A DNA stretch of 64,000 nt from Glossina fuscipes (Eukaryota; Arthropoda; Insecta; Diptera; Glossinidae): NCBI RefSeq assembly GCF_014805625.2, contig NW_023998485.1, forward strand, positions 1,237,349 to 1,301,348, given 5' to 3'. The translations under genes were made by a program, and so were the position numbers. Of the stretch, positions 11,080 through 23,640 are shown one piece after another (positions within the stretch are counted from its first letter, which is position 1; every line of letters begins with the position of its first letter). Under the pieces are notes generated by a model. It was given only the letters and a program-made list of their open reading frames with translations, was not told the origin of the DNA and did no database searches.

Positions 11080-12529
11080 ATTCTTTGCTAAAAGAAATTT
11101 ATTGATTATTATTTAAAAAGTGAGCAACGAAAAACAAAAAACTCACAATTGACAAAAACAAAAACAATTTTGTTGTTTTTTATTTTTCGAATTTCATAAA
11201 AAGAAAAGAGATAAGCTTTGAAATTTTATGGATAGCTTTAATAAAATGAATAAAAACATAATTACTTTAATGTTGAATAATAACATCAAAGAACAACTGA
11301 GAGCAATGTACGCTTTATTGAGGCTTTCATCATTAATGAATTCTTAGGCAAAAAATGCAATATTAATACGTAAGAAAGTTACATTCGAGTCTGGCTACTG
11401 TTAGTCGGATAAACTCCATCTTTCTGGTAGGGACCAGTTTAAATCAACTTTTGATTACATTTGATGAAGACGATCAACATTTTTGAGTACCTTCTTTATT
11501 TAAAAGTCGTATATAAACAAGATCGAACGAAGGTATTGTGGTTATTGCGAAGTTCTTTATAAGCATCTGCTGCATTTCATTTCAAATTTTGTCTTTGGCA
11601 TATAAGCTTTGTCAAATAAATCCAAAGATTTGTAAGACGCAATTTTTCACTCAAATATTTTCTTTTTTAAAGATTTCATAAGGCACACTCAGCATTTCAG
11701 CAAAGCCAAAAAAAATATATGTGATAAATATATTTTACTGTTGAGTGAGTAGTCATACAACAATAATAATGAAGTAAAAAATAGAAAAAAACTATTCTAA
11801 CATGTAACAATTAATGGATTCGCTGTTCCAAAAACTTGCAGAGTGTTACAAGATGGTACTTTTTTATAAGCCATCCGTCCGTCCACCAACACAGTAAAAC
11901 CGATTTCCGATACCTAGGAAACACTAAACTGGGACACGTCAGATTATACGGATTACTCACGAGTTCTTCCTATTACCATTTGTTGACACGCACGTGCTGA
12001 ACAACACTTCACTCCTTAAGAAAGTGTACGAAAATGCTGCGCTGACCGTTTCGACCCAGAAGTGTAAGTTTTTTTTGGAGCACCATCCACAAACTGCTAG
12101 ACACATGAGAAAAATGTATAAGTAGCACGTGACGATATCCGCAATATCCCGAATAAAATATATTTTATCATTTTCATATACAATAAACATGTCTTTTCTA
12201 TGCAGAAAATTTCGATCTCATGTACACATATCTATGGCATCTATGAATATTAGAGTTTGTGATAGGATTACAGCAATTTATAGTCAGTCGGATGGCTTAT
12301 TTATATTAACCTTCAAAAGTTATCGGAATCCTTTTGTAATTTTCTTTTGCTAGATGCTAATCCTTTAAAACTTTTGATTTTGAATTTATTATTCTGCCTA
12401 AACCAATCATAATAATTAAATATTGGTAAATTAAAACGAGTTCGAAAATGTCATCTCTATACGCAGATATAACACAAATTCCGAAATGATCAAACAACAC
12501 ACAAAAACTACAAAAAAAACTATATATCA
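11080..12529. other. noncoding with possible Helitron-type scraps
   Basis: No gene seen. Around 11366-11440 the plus strand reads ACGTAAGAAAGTTACATTCG, like the left end of the DINE-1-like copies nearby. At about 11875-11940, GTCCGTCCACC and AAACCGATTTCCGA also recall the internal part of such elements. Both scraps are too short to delimit. Confidence 0.4.
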
Positions 12530-13195
12530 ACAAATAAGAAAGTTATATTCGATGGAGCCGAATCTCGCATACCAACCACTATGCTTTTTGCATTCTACTC
12601 GCCATGTTCTTTTATTTAATACCCATATCGCTGGTATTATTAAAAAAAAATGAATCCACCAAGGCGCGGTGTTCCGCTATTTTAGGCCTTGTTTGCTTAA
12701 TAATAAATAATCATGAAACTTCAAAAAAGTGAAAAAAAGATATTTAGTCGTTTGTAACTTTGTGTGAGAATGGTCGGTTTTTCCCATTTTTGCACGTAAA
12801 GTGTAGAGTGTTTCACAAAGTAAATGCGAAAAATTTGAGGCTTTTACCTTTTATAATTTTTAAGTGATGAGCAAAAACCCGCAAATGTGCGTTAAGAAAG
12901 ACGGAATTACGTTTATTTTACGCTTTACTACTTCTGCTCTGACCCATTTTTAATACCAACCTGCGTGCAAAGACTTCCAGTGTTTCTACAAAATTTAAAG
13001 TCGACATCTTCGCTTTTACGAGCAGGAGAGAGCCAGCAATGTACATCATACCGATACACAGACGGACCGGCACGGCTAAATCAACTCACAATTTTGCGCT
13101 GACCAAGAACATGCACACTTTATAGAGTATCTGAAGCTTCCTTTTGGGTAACACATGCATCATGGAAAAAACAAAATGTGGTGGGTATAAAAAAA
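12530..13195 (+). mobile_element. DINE-1/INE-1-like (non-autonomous Helitron) copy
   Basis: The left end reads ATAAGAAAGTTATATTCGAT followed by GGAGCCGAATCTCGCATACC. Internal landmarks are AATACCAACCTGCGTGCAAA, CTTCCAGTGTTTCTACAAAA, GACGGACCGGCACGGCTAAA and a GACCAAGAACATGCACACTT block, then CTGAAGCTTCCTTTTGGG and a right end GTGGTGGGTATAAA. This order matches the Drosophila DINE-1/INE-1 structure (GACAGACGGACATGGCTAGA, CTGATCAAGAATATATATAC, GCTTCCTTCTGCCTGTTAC, GGGTATA) and copies at 24.8 and 42.4 kb. It encodes no protein. Exact ends need alignment of many copies. Confidence 0.65.
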
Positions 13196-13639
13196 AGTAG
13201 AATTATATTTAAAAGCTATCTTGTATATTTTGTATATATTTTTTTCACTTTTCCAATTCTTGAGGAAGACACCAGGCATTGATGATAAGTTCGTTTATAT
13301 AATTTCATCATTCGTTAACCTTTTTTTTTCAATTACTTGTCGTGCAGCTTCTACATAAAAGTGCGCAGATAATTATTAAAAAAAAAAAAAAATGTTTAGC
13401 GCCATTGTAGAAAGAATTGTCATTAAATTCTTTAGTTATCTGTTAAAACGCAGGACAAACAAAACCACTAGACAGCTAAAGTCTTCTCTTAATTTATTAT
13501 TAATTAATTTAATAATAAGAAAAGAAAAGAGATAAAAACATTGATAAGTACAATCATCAGGTTGGAATATGAATCTTATATTAAATTACTAGGTACGGAG
13601 AAACTAAGCTTCGAAGTCCCTTAACTATTTTAAATTTAC

Positions 13640-14480
13640 GTCATTCCCGCATTTGCCTATGTCTCTCTCTACCGCGACGATATATACATGAACAGATCTT
13701 TGTACTGAAAACTTTAATCCAAAGTATTGTGCAGTTTTTGGAAATACTCCCATGTAGCCATGCGTCATCGTTCAATACAAGTAATAATAGGAAAAAGCCA
13801 AGTCTGGCGAATAGAGCGAGTCCCATTTCACCGTTTGATATCCTGAACGATGGAAGTGCATTAGAACTGAGCTTTTTGTGCCGCAGTCAATATCACTCAT
13901 TCGTGTCTCGTTTTCTTTTTGTGGCCTTTTTTTGGTCAACCCATTCTTCAAACTGACTACTTATTGCCGACAACGATGCTCACTGCCACTTTAACTTTGT
14001 TTCAGCAGTTTATAGCGCACAGTTTCTTTCTGACCTCAACACATGCCGGGCATTGTCTTTTTCGAACCGATTTTGTCGTACAGTCGACATTGATGTTTCA
14101 CTAAATGGAAGCCACTGTTTTTTTTTCATTTTCAATTCTTGAAATATATCCACCTCTCATTAATAATTCGAGGCATGTAACTCTTTTCCTCGTGCTGCAA
14201 AAGCAATATTTCGGAAGCAGCTTTCCGAATTTCCGTCTGTCTTTCTAAATTGGGTCAATCCGTGTGACATCCGTTTTCTTTCTTTTAAAATTGCCTTGAA
14301 ATATGTTGCGTGAGCTTTACTTAAAGGCTTTGCAAATTGATTTTGCGGTTTCGAGCCATCTTCATCCAATAAGGCTTAAAAGTCTTCGTTCTCAATTCTT
14401 CTTAGTCTTTGGCACCACTGCTTGCCCGAAATCATCACTTCCGGAGGCAGTTTTCGATGGCTGTCGCATTCCATTAAATA
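13640..14480 (-). mobile_element. decayed mariner transposase remnant 2
   Basis: A separate mariner fossil on the minus strand. LLDEDGSKPQNQFAKPLSKA matches the LL.EDP.QT..ELA..L. region of the DNA-binding half. Around 14.0-14.1 kb, RQNRFEKK.TM and GQKETVRYKLLKQS correspond to RP...GKK.ML..WWDQ.G.VYYELLKP. NDDAWLHGSISKNCTILWIK at about 13.7 kb corresponds to HDNA..H....KNT...L.W with the second catalytic Asp. Multiple frameshifts and stops separate the blocks, so it is long dead. It is in the same orientation as remnant 1, but the two pieces do not overlap enough to tell whether they are one lineage. No terminal repeats seen. Confidence 0.7.
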
Positions 14481-14984
14481 AAAACATTGCCACACCGCTT
14501 CCAATCTTATTTGTTAGCAAAAACCAAGAAATTTCATATTTTAAAGATCGAGGTAACAGAGAGAAGTATGATTGTTAGCACTTTATCGCAACTCTGATGC
14601 TTATTTCCATGTATTGTAGATGTAATGGAAAAATAACTGATACTCAATTTTTGGAGTGCATGTGCAACAAGGAAGAGACAAATATATATTCAGAGTTTCA
14701 AATTAAGGTATTACTTAAAGGTATTTTGCCGGTTGCAAGCGTAACACCTTGTTGACCGCAACGTTTTTTCTGCTAACCAATACAATTTACGAAATTTTAG
14801 TTTCATATATCTCACGGCTCGCAATTTAAAGCGATGTATCTACTTCGATTTTAAGAGGTAATGTCCTTTATTGGTTCTGAGTTTTAGTTTTTAATCGTGG
14901 TTATAAGCGTACAATGCATACAATGTATACTCATCACCGAAAGAATAGGGAGATGCGTTCATTTTGGCAAAACGAATGCAGCAA
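14481..14984. other. noncoding flank of mariner remnant
   Basis: No gene or clear repeat recognised between the mariner remnant and the following Helitron-like fragment. Confidence 0.35.
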
Positions 14985-15150
14985 TAGCCAAAAGGAAGTG
15001 GCGCTATAAAGTATACCAATTCTTGATCAGTACAAAATTTTGAATCGATTCAAAATCGATTCCTCCTCTGTCCCACCGTCCTTTTATATATCCATGTGCT
15101 ACGAAAATTCTTCGGGGCAAAAAAAAATTGATTCGGTCACGCCTACAGTA
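14985..15150 (+). mobile_element. DINE-1-like fragment
   Basis: TATAAAGTATACCAATTCTT with GATCAGTACAAAATTTTGAA resembles the conserved 'tataaagtatatATTCTTGATCAG' block near one end of DINE-1-type Helitrons in the complementary orientation, followed by CCACCGTCCTTTTATATATC. Short and diverged; assignment is tentative. Confidence 0.35.
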
Positions 15151-16720
15151 AAACATCTAAGCTGAAAATCTCCGAATTGAATTTCTTGTTACTTACTCGC
15201 ACAATCAAATTTCCACGTATCTTTTCTGAGTGATTCTACAAGACCTTTCCAAAAAAAGGAAGAAAAACAGCCACAGCCGCTAAATATTATAGAGCATTGC
15301 ATTGTCATTTTTCTTTTAGGGTAAATACATGGTTGATAGACAAGATTTAGCCTAAAAAATCTAGCTACATCACCATAAGAACTCCAAGAACGAACGAGAG
15401 ATAGTTTTCTAGGGAAACCAAATCAATTTACAAATCTACACTTACCCGGAAAGTAGACATATACTAATAGAGCGAAAGCATGGGTTTTTGTCAGTTTAAA
15501 TACGGCTCCGAAGTACGGGATATTCCTGTACTAAATTTACCACAAAAGTGGTACCTAACCTAATCATTTCGTATTCCCGACTTATACATAGGGACAGCAT
15601 TGTCCGATTTCTTTTCTGACCTACGGATATTGGTATGCATTGGCCTTAGTTTGTATCCACGTTTTGGTGGTGGCTATAAAAATTAAGAAAAAAGCGTACA
15701 AAAACATATAAAGCATTTTGCAAAAAATGTAATAAAATTGTCTAAATAATTATTTCTATTAAAGAGACCCTATTGTTTGATCGAATCAAACAAGTTTGGC
15801 AGCAGATAATTTCCTAACGAGAAAAGCTTAAGACATTTTTCATAAGCGCAATCGCTCGAATATTGATTTTAATGTCCGCCTAATATTTCAAGCCCAATTT
15901 TCAGTGTATTGTTTTCGAAAATTTCAGTACAGAGTCGAATGCTGTTGTAATAAAAACGAATTTCATGCTGCCAGGCATAAAACCGATCGATAACAAGTAT
16001 AGAAAGTGGCTAATTGAAGCAGTGTTTAGTCAACTTGAAGTTTGCTTTGTATTTCTCATTTTTTACAAAATATAGTTATAGTATAGTAGAAGAAATCGCA
16101 GAAGGAACCACTAAAAGCCTTGACAACATTAAATATATTTACAGGGAAATTCAGAGCGATTATAGTTAGTCTTTCCTTCCGTACTCTTCTTGTATAAAAC
16201 CTTATCGCAGAGCACATTTCTTCTTACGATTTGCCTAAAATGTTGCTTCTCTACTTTTCTTTTTTTTAGTTATAATTGATTTTCTCCCCACAAATGAAAT
16301 TAATGAATGAAAACTGAATTAAATTTGCAGACGCCGACATAAACGTGCACACAGCGATATACGTAAAGACGCTGTATACACACATACACTAATATAATTA
16401 AGAAAATGGTTTTTCTTTTTTTTTTAATGATAACTAGCAGGTGATTAATGACTGAAATGTAAATATACTGAAAATGTGTTCTGCAAGTAATTCATATGAA
16501 TACAAGAAAAAAACAAATATTTACTCCACACACCCTCCACTATATTATATAAACCTACCCCTTTTTCGGTTTTGTTTTTGATTAAAGCCAACATTGAGTC
16601 TCAAAGGAGCCAAACAAAAATTTACTGGTGTTTCGTGTTTTTTCTTTTTTCTATTTTTTTTTATCCTTCGAACCCAAAATAAGGAAGTCTCTGCTAAATA
16701 TTGAATTTTCGTTCAATCTT
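15151..16720. other. noncoding
   Basis: No coding frame of interest. The stretch around 15600-15690 has further weak similarity to DINE-type sequence (TGGTGGTGGCTATAAA). A minus-strand donor-like CGGGTAAGTGTAG is present at about 15440-15452 and could belong to an unidentified spitz leader exon, but nothing else supports it. Confidence 0.35.
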
Positions 16721-16963
16721 TCAAAACCAGCAGCTGGCGTATGTTACGGTTTCGATACAACAAATTCTATTGTCACTATCGTTGCTGTTGTTGTTGTTAT
16801 TAAATTTTTCTCCTTTCACTTCGGGTGGAGGCAGAGCAGCATGGGTATGATTCACTAGCAATAGCAGAGTTTCCTCGACAGCCAACGTTTGAGTACTGTT
16901 GTTAATTGAGGTTGGACGCGCAGGAATTGTTGTTGTCTTTTCACATTTATCAGCTACTTTCAC
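16721..16963 (-). CDS. orphan open frame, Asn-rich, function unknown
   Basis: An 80-codon frame (open for several more codons upstream of its Met) translates to a hydrophilic peptide with TTTIPARPTSINNSTQ, a short LLLL stretch, ALPPPEV and an NNNNNSNDSDN tract. The composition is like fly coding DNA (AAC repeats, Pro/Ser/Thr) rather than random AT-rich sequence, but there is no recognisable domain. It could be a small exon, an alternative 5' exon of spitz, or chance. Low confidence. Confidence 0.2.
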   Translation of the reverse strand: MKVADKCEKTTTIPARPTSINNSTQTLAVEETLLLLVNHTHAALPPPEVKGEKFNNNNNSNDSDNRICCIETVTYASCWF

Positions 16964-17559
16964 AGTGACTATGAGGCTCTGCCTTTCTCACGAAGACCGC
17001 AGTAGGGAATTGTATATAGTTTTTGGGTTTCTTTTTAACAGTTTGCTTATCTTACAAAAATCTGTAAAAAAAATTAGTAAAGGAAGAAAATAAATGTTTA
17101 GTTGCAATGAAAAATAAGAATGAAACAAAAATAGCAATAAGGTTATAAAAACATTATTCCAAACAAGCACTAATATGCTGCTATTTGCAAGTAAAAATTT
17201 CCACATTTTGAACATTCAGGCCATAACTTAAGAGACTCGTTTGAACTAATAATTTGGGTTATTGTCAAACGATGTAAGTGAAAAGAATTGAAGATATATT
17301 TAAGTAAAATCTACATTGACAACAACAATGGACGATGTTTTGCAGTTAATAAAAAAATTTCGAAGGACTAATTGTGGGTCTTTTCGAAAGAAATAAAAGT
17401 TTTAGTTGATCATACACCCATTGATCCATTTAGCTGAATGTCGAACTTAAGAAGAATGGAAACGATACGCTTGGCATTTCAAATTTGGTATATAGGTCAT
17501 ATAGGTATAATTTGATGATTCTAATCACAATAATACAATTTGTCCTGGTTTACGTGCTC

Positions 17560-17705
17560 ATAGCGAAGTTTATAGGACTTCCATTGTGTGTATCCACGGT
17601 TCACAAAAGTTTGACAGGAGTAGCTGAGTATATAAAAACCATGACTCGTGGATTCAAATCTCAAGTGCGATGGAGTTTACTTTGATCCTAACAACAATGA
17701 TTACT
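17560..17705 (+). repeat. SINE-like fragment with B-box motif (copy B)
   Basis: CTCGTGGATTCAAATCTCAA at about 17646-17665 is followed by GTGCGATGGAGTTTACTTTG and TCCTAACAACAATGA. It matches the cores at 6.58 and 43.86 kb, and shares the CTAACAACAA tail with the copy at 45.39 kb. It sits about 110 bp to the left of the pogo-like MITE. Confidence 0.4.
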
Positions 17706-17816
17706 CAGCCCGTAAAGGCATAGCACTTGACGATTGTGTGAACAACTACTAGAGTGCGGCCACCACCTCTCCGTTTCCATCTCACACTTTGTGGTAAACA
17801 CTTCCTGAATGATATA

Positions 17817-18208
17817 CAGTAAAAGTTCCTTATTCGCGGTTTCACTATTCGCAGATGAAAAAAATGCGACCAATTCCCGTATTCTTTATTCGCGGTTTTT
17901 GAGAATGTAAACAAACAGAATGACAGGAACCTTATTACTCAATGAATAACGTATTGTTGCGAAAATCCCAAAACTATTTCATTTCAGCTAAGTAATTTCT
18001 CCAAATAACAAATTGCCTAAAGAGGGGAAAACTAAATGCACATTCGCATTAAATTAAATTGATTTTTTTATATATTTGATTTTTTTTATTTTGTCACCTA
18101 GGAACGTGTCCCCTATAATCCCATATAAACTATCATTCCGTATTCACGGTTTCTGTATTCGCGGCATTTTATGGAATGTATCCCCCCGCGAATAAGAAAC
18201 TTTTACTG
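17817..18208. mobile_element. pogo/Tigger-like MITE with TA target duplication
   Basis: The 392-bp element begins CAGTAAAAGTTCCTTATTCG and ends with the complementary CGAATAAGAAACTTTTACTG. The terminal inverted repeats are 23 bp with one mismatch. TA flanks it on both sides (17815-17816 and 18209-18210), the target duplication of the Tc1/mariner/pogo superfamily. The motif TATTCGCGGTTT recurs just inside the left end, again near 17888, and in variants near 18140-18170, a subterminal repeat pattern seen in pogo-type elements. It encodes no transposase and must have been moved in trans. The near-identical ends suggest a relatively recent insertion. Confidence 0.85.
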
Positions 18209-18487
18209 TATTCTGCAAATGATGAGTGTTAAGAATTTCAGTTTAATGCGCTTTGGTTTAAATACTGCACTATTTAAGCAAAAGAATTTCAATATTAAAA
18301 CTCTTGTTGCACCTCTAATTGATATTTACGAAACCGTTAAACGCTTAGAAAGGTATTTTAAATGCATTCCCCACGCATATCTGATAACGTCGCAAGTCTC
18401 TTCAACTCATCTCGGCAACTGCTGATCATCAACATCAATATCATAAGTCGTATTTATATCCTAACTTATAACTTATTGAATAATTTC

Positions 18488-18490
<3 letters not shown>
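18209..18490. other. noncoding right flank of the MITE
   Basis: Nothing recognised apart from weak AT-rich open frames. Confidence 0.35.

Positions 18491-18537
<47 letters not shown>
18491..18537. repeat. poly(T) run of 47 bases
   Basis: An uninterrupted T run. Read on the minus strand it would be a poly(A) tail, but I see no retroelement body or gene copy to its right. It may be simple sequence, and its length in the assembly is unreliable. Confidence 0.9.
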
Positions 18538-18540
<3 letters not shown>

Positions 18541-21500
18541 TGTTTTCGAAATGCATGCGTTAGAATGTAAGTTTTAGAGAAAAAAACCATTCATCATCGA
18601 CATGATATGCTATACGTGCCTCTTAATGCCGACTGAACCGCTTCTACTCTTCTACTTATAAAATAAATTAAAAAAATCGAAGCTAAAAACGTGCTTCTTT
18701 AATATACTCGTCTCGTTTAAGTTCTTAAAAAAAATAATATATATTTATTTAGAATTTTTACCTTCTTTTGGATCATTGTACGTTTCTTCCTTACTGGCTT
18801 GTATCTAATTTAAAGGAATTCCTAGAATTTTTAATCAAATTCCTTTTAACTTTAGAAAGCCGGTATTGCTAACAAACTCAAACAGATCGAAGCATTCTCC
18901 TCATTTTGCCTGTTCTGTTGCAATACTTTTTATACATATACTTTTGAAGGAAGCTGATGATAACTGGTTGTCCTCTTTGTTTCTCTGTCTACATATCTGC
19001 AGGTTGCAAGTTTACATTTTTTTTTTTTTTTTTTTTTTTAAAGAAACCTTTGTTTTATTTTAATGGCCTTCATCAGAAAATTATATAATAATTTTTTTAT
19101 AATATTTGTAATACGCGAAAAGAAAAAGTATCAGATTTTTGTAATCGGAATTCTCAAATTGGTTAAATGAAGTAAATATCATATTATTGGTATATATATT
19201 CTTACATTCCTTATAAAAACATATGACTTTGCGGGTCCATAAGGTGGACGCTAATAACTAAGACTCTCAAGTAGCTCATACATTCGTTAGCTATAGAGGA
19301 CGGGTGTCTAAAATTCGTTTTAAAGCGAACGTTGTTTCGGTTTTGTGTTTATTTGCAAAACGTCTTTAGTGGTTATACTGCTGCATATTTCTCTTTATGG
19401 CATAAGGAATTTAGTCTACAACTTTTCAAAAAAAAAAATTCATATTTTGCCATTTTTAACCATAAGGTAAGGTATCTAAGGAGATATTAAAAATAGAAAA
19501 GAAAAAGTTTAATACATTTAAATACTTTTTTTTGAAGTATTCTGTTTATATATTAAGAAAAATTTCCCAAAATTCTTCTCTGTAACGTGGATAAATAAAT
19601 TTATCTTATTTAAGGGCAAACCAAAAGAGAAAATTGTTTGTCGTCCATAAAAGAAATTCATTATGATTTATATAAATGTATTAAAAATAGCAATTCTACA
19701 AATTTGGTATCAAGTGTACCGAAATTTACTAAAGAATTGGATTGGAAACCGTGTAGTCCGTTCGCCCATATATTTAAAGAAAATTTTGGAAAATGTTTGA
19801 TCAAAGATTTTTTTAGGTGCATTTTGATTGCAAGATACATGCGAATCGCAATTAGATGTTTCTTTTTTGGTAGAATTGAAAAGAAACTCCATTGATTCCA
19901 TCACGCGTTCCCGAAAATATTTGAGTAAGGTTTGTTAATCACTTCGCCTGTCCCCATGATTTGCAATGTCGATGACCATGTTATTTTCCCATAGAATCTT
20001 ATGCCTTATTTCGAAATTCGTTATACGAATCCAAGTGGTGTAGGGTATTTAATGGTGAGCCTTGGCCCGCTACGGTCACTTTACTTGTTGTTGTTAATCG
20101 TAAATCTTAAAGGATTAGGACAAAAATGTACATAAGTAAAGTGTAGTAAAGGATCTTTCAAATCTCGCGCCTAAATATGATTACTAAACATTTCTTGAAC
20201 ACTACTTCTTTCTTAAATTGACATTTGCAACTGCAATGGTGTGCAATTTTATTTAAAGACACGTATGCAAGCGTTATTATTATTATGCTAGCATATTATG
20301 AAAACCAATGTTTTTTACAAATAGCATATCATAATATTTGTTTTTTCTTTAGTGTTGCAAATCTTTCAAATGAGTCAACAAAAAGTGCTAGTAGTGGGAA
20401 GTTTCTTGCGCTCAAGGTGGACTTGATGATTCAACAAACATGTATTCCTCAGCACTAATGTAGAGTGTAGAGTGTTTGGCGAATTTTTTACTAACATTAT
20501 AAGATTTATATAAGACAAAAATTAAAAATATAAAACATTTGCAAGCGTTGAGTTTTCAGGTCAATTAATTTCACGATATTTTGACATTGAAGAGATTGCT
20601 TTCTTTAGGGTTTTTGAAAAGCGTAGTTTATATCAGTATCATCCAGCAACAAAATTGAGAAACCATACAGGAAAAAAAATGAATAGATTTCTTAATAATT
20701 CCATAATTCCTTAACTAACTCCAGGAGTGATGTCACTGTTATTTTTTAAAAAAATCAATTTCTCTTCATAACATACAAAAATAATGCACCTTAAAATTTT
20801 GAGTTCTTTCTCAAACGCTCCGAAAAGAGTATCTATGTCAATTAAATCCTGGTTGAAAAGTTACAACGCAATATTTTATCCGTTGATTTTTAACTCCTTC
20901 TATACACTAACAGATGTCTTCAGAAAGCATTTACGTTGAATTAAAATAAAAACAACGTTAGCGGACGGCGGAAAGCAACTCGATAGAATTTAATAGGCTG
21001 AAATTTTAAAAGTTGGTTGTGAATATGCTTGCCGCCTCCTTGTGCAAATTGTGAAACGTGCGAGTCTTTGTCTATGACAGCAGCGGTAACCGCCGCACCT
21101 TCTGAAAAACATGTTCGAGGAAAGAGAGTGAGGAAGAATATCCGAAGATAGTAAGATAGCTTTACAAATTAATAAGATCGCTTGCAGATTAATAAAAATG
21201 ATATTGTGTTAAGAAAGGCGTCCCATAACACATGTCGAATCTTTAAAAATGTCTTTTGCTACTTCAAAGATTTTGATTTTTTTCGTCAGAGTTTTTCACA
21301 ATATTCTTAAAGCAAGATTCCAAGGAGAAATCGAATAGTAGAACGTTTTCGATAAGTTAATCTCAACATAGTTTATTATTTTTTTGGTTAAGAATTTTAA
21401 ATTTTGTATTGAAATACTTGCCAATCACACAATACCTAATATTTTTAAAATCCCCTGCGCGTTTCACTAGCGTATAGACATGTCGCGCGATAGCGGATGA

Positions 21501-21836
21501 GGCAGTTAGCCTCTTTCTTAATGTTTTTGGAAAATTCTTTTTTCTTTTTCAATATCTAAATCTGCGTAAGCTCCCAGATGTTTATTATTCTATCACCTTT
21601 CCTTTTGATTATATATTACGGTAGTCTTATTCCTTAAACGATCCAATGTGCAGAAAAGCTACAGAAAATTGTGATAGAGTAGTAACGGAGTCTGCAGGCA
21701 AACGCGATCATGGTGGATATTTGAGCGTTGTCATCTTTCATATGTATTTGCAATGAGCCATACTTTGATCTTCAATAGGAATTCCACAACTAGTTTCATT
21801 ATTTCATGTTTTATTATAAAAAAAAAAAGAAAAATG
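18538..21836. other. noncoding, AT-rich
   Basis: No gene recognised in 3.3 kb. A 20-odd base poly(T) run lies at about 19017-19039. Around 20030-20090, CAAGTGGTGTAGGGTATTTA is like the right end of the DINE-like elements. The open frames at 19638-19895 and 20225-20458 are AT-rich and without domains. Confidence 0.4.
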
Positions 21837-21874
<38 letters not shown>

Positions 21875-21880
21875 CACATA
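21837..21880. repeat. (TA)n microsatellite
   Basis: Alternating TA with two G/C interruptions. It generates Tyr-Ile repeat frames on both strands that are not genes. Confidence 0.85.
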
Positions 21881-23062
21881 AAAGCCTTTTGCCTTAAATT
21901 AATACCTATTGTTGTCGATTTTTTCTTGAAAATAAGAAGAAGAAAAATGGTAGAAATATTCCGCTGTTTTTCAAATTTCATGATTTTATTTTTATTTTTT
22001 CTCGATTGTACATCGTATAGTACAATAGGCAACGAACGGTATTTAAAATAACAGATGCTTATTTTCCTGCCCCATGTATGCAGAGATGATGTATAATTAA
22101 AACTTTAACTCCACTAGTAACCACAATTCAAACGAAAAAATTTAAATGAAACTTTCAAGTGTTATTGTTTTCTCTTTTATTTCCTTTTTTCATTTTAACA
22201 CGCAATATTTAAGTTTTAAAGATAAAAAACTGAATTAAAAAAAGAAGATAAGAAAGAAACGACAACAACAACAAGACACGAGCAAAATTTTCCGTGATTT
22301 CAAATTTCTACATTTTGAGAAATAAGTGAAATACTTCAATGACATCTAAGGTAAACAAATAAATGAAGTCAAATCGTGATTGATGGAAAATTTATTAAAA
22401 TAAAATCCTTTATTCATTGAACAAGCAATCATATATTATACAAAATTAGATCGAAAAGTTGGAAGAGAAACCGCGAGACATTGACCTGTTAATGTTAAGG
22501 TTAACACAATACCAATAGCAAAGGAAATATTTTTATGTATAGAAAATGCGCTGGAACTAAATTTACTAACTAAACATAGAATTTTATTTCGAAAAATGTA
22601 GAAATAATTTTCCGAACTTTTCAGCGTAATTTTCTTACAACATTTCCAAATTTATGCAAAACTTCATTTTAATATCTTACGCGAGAGGAATGACTTACGA
22701 AGAACTTAAGTTTATTTTCTACAACGTAAAACAAATGTTAACGGCCGCGCAATCATCAAGGACACATTTAGAAGAACAGTATAAAAGTGATTAGCTAAAT
22801 ATTATTTTAATATGTCGCTTTATTGTTTGCTTTTGTTCAAAATTCTCTTTTTATATAGCCTTAAGATGCCTTAAAGGCTAGTCATTTTAGCTTCAAATAT
22901 TAGTCATAGGCAATTAGGTGTATGTAGATTAACCCTAATCCGCGCACGTTAAGCCTTGAGGCTTTTGAGGCGTATTAGAATTTCGAACTTAAGTTTGTTG
23001 ACTGCATTTCACAAAACATTTTTCGTTCACTCGCTTTGAATCAACAGTCAACATTAAAGAAC
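21881..23062. other. noncoding
   Basis: No gene recognised. AT-rich sequence with short purine-rich tracts, for example AAAAAAGAAGATAAGAAAGA at about 22238. Confidence 0.4.
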
Positions 23063-23640
23063 AAACAAGTAAGAACATTACAATCCGGCAAGGCCGACCA
23101 TTAAATACCCCTTTGTCTAACAAAATTCTTATTTTTATAATAAAACACAAAAATTATATCTTGTTAAAGCATACTTTTCACGTGCGTATATTTATGGGGA
23201 AACGGGACCAAAACGCAAGCTTATGTAATACAAACTTAATCCTTACATCGGATAGGATCCAAAAATAGGCGTAGATGTTACTATTATGGATCAATTTTGA
23301 TCTGCACGTATTGAAACTATTGAATTTTCTGCTTCTCAAAGAATCAATTTTCGTGAACGTCCTTACTAGAGGTACATTTAATTTTTTTATGTTAAATTAT
23401 ACTAAATATGATATAATTTTCATCATGAAAATTATACCTTTTTTTCGTATGAACTTCAGTTTTTATTATCTGAGAGGTTCAAAAATTGTCCCGGCTGGTC
23501 GAAAGTTTTTACACCAATTTAGAATGCGCATGTATTATTCCTTAGCCACTTTTGCCGGGAATAAAGCCCTTCTGCGTGTTACATATGACCGCACTAACTT
23601 CATACACTCTGTACCACAAGGCGTGTAGGGTATAAATATT
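23063..23640 (+). mobile_element. DINE-like non-autonomous element
   Basis: The left end reads AACAAGTAAGAACATTACAA followed by TCCGGCAAGGCCGACCATTA and AATACCCCTTT. The right end reads CTGTACCACAAGGCGTGTAG then GGTATAAA. An internal block at 23495-23565 (AAGTTTTTACACCAATTTAG, then CTTAGCCACTTTTGCC) is repeated in diverged form at 26838-26905, showing these are two copies of one family. The 117-codon frame inside it (23275-23628) is not a known protein. Confidence 0.5.

Noticed and set aside
18491..18537. Poly(T) as the tail of a processed retrocopy on the minus strand
   Set aside because: No gene-like sequence or target duplication found on the expected right side.
21806..22051. Tyr-Ile repeat frames on both strands
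   Set aside because: Translation of a (TA)n microsatellite.
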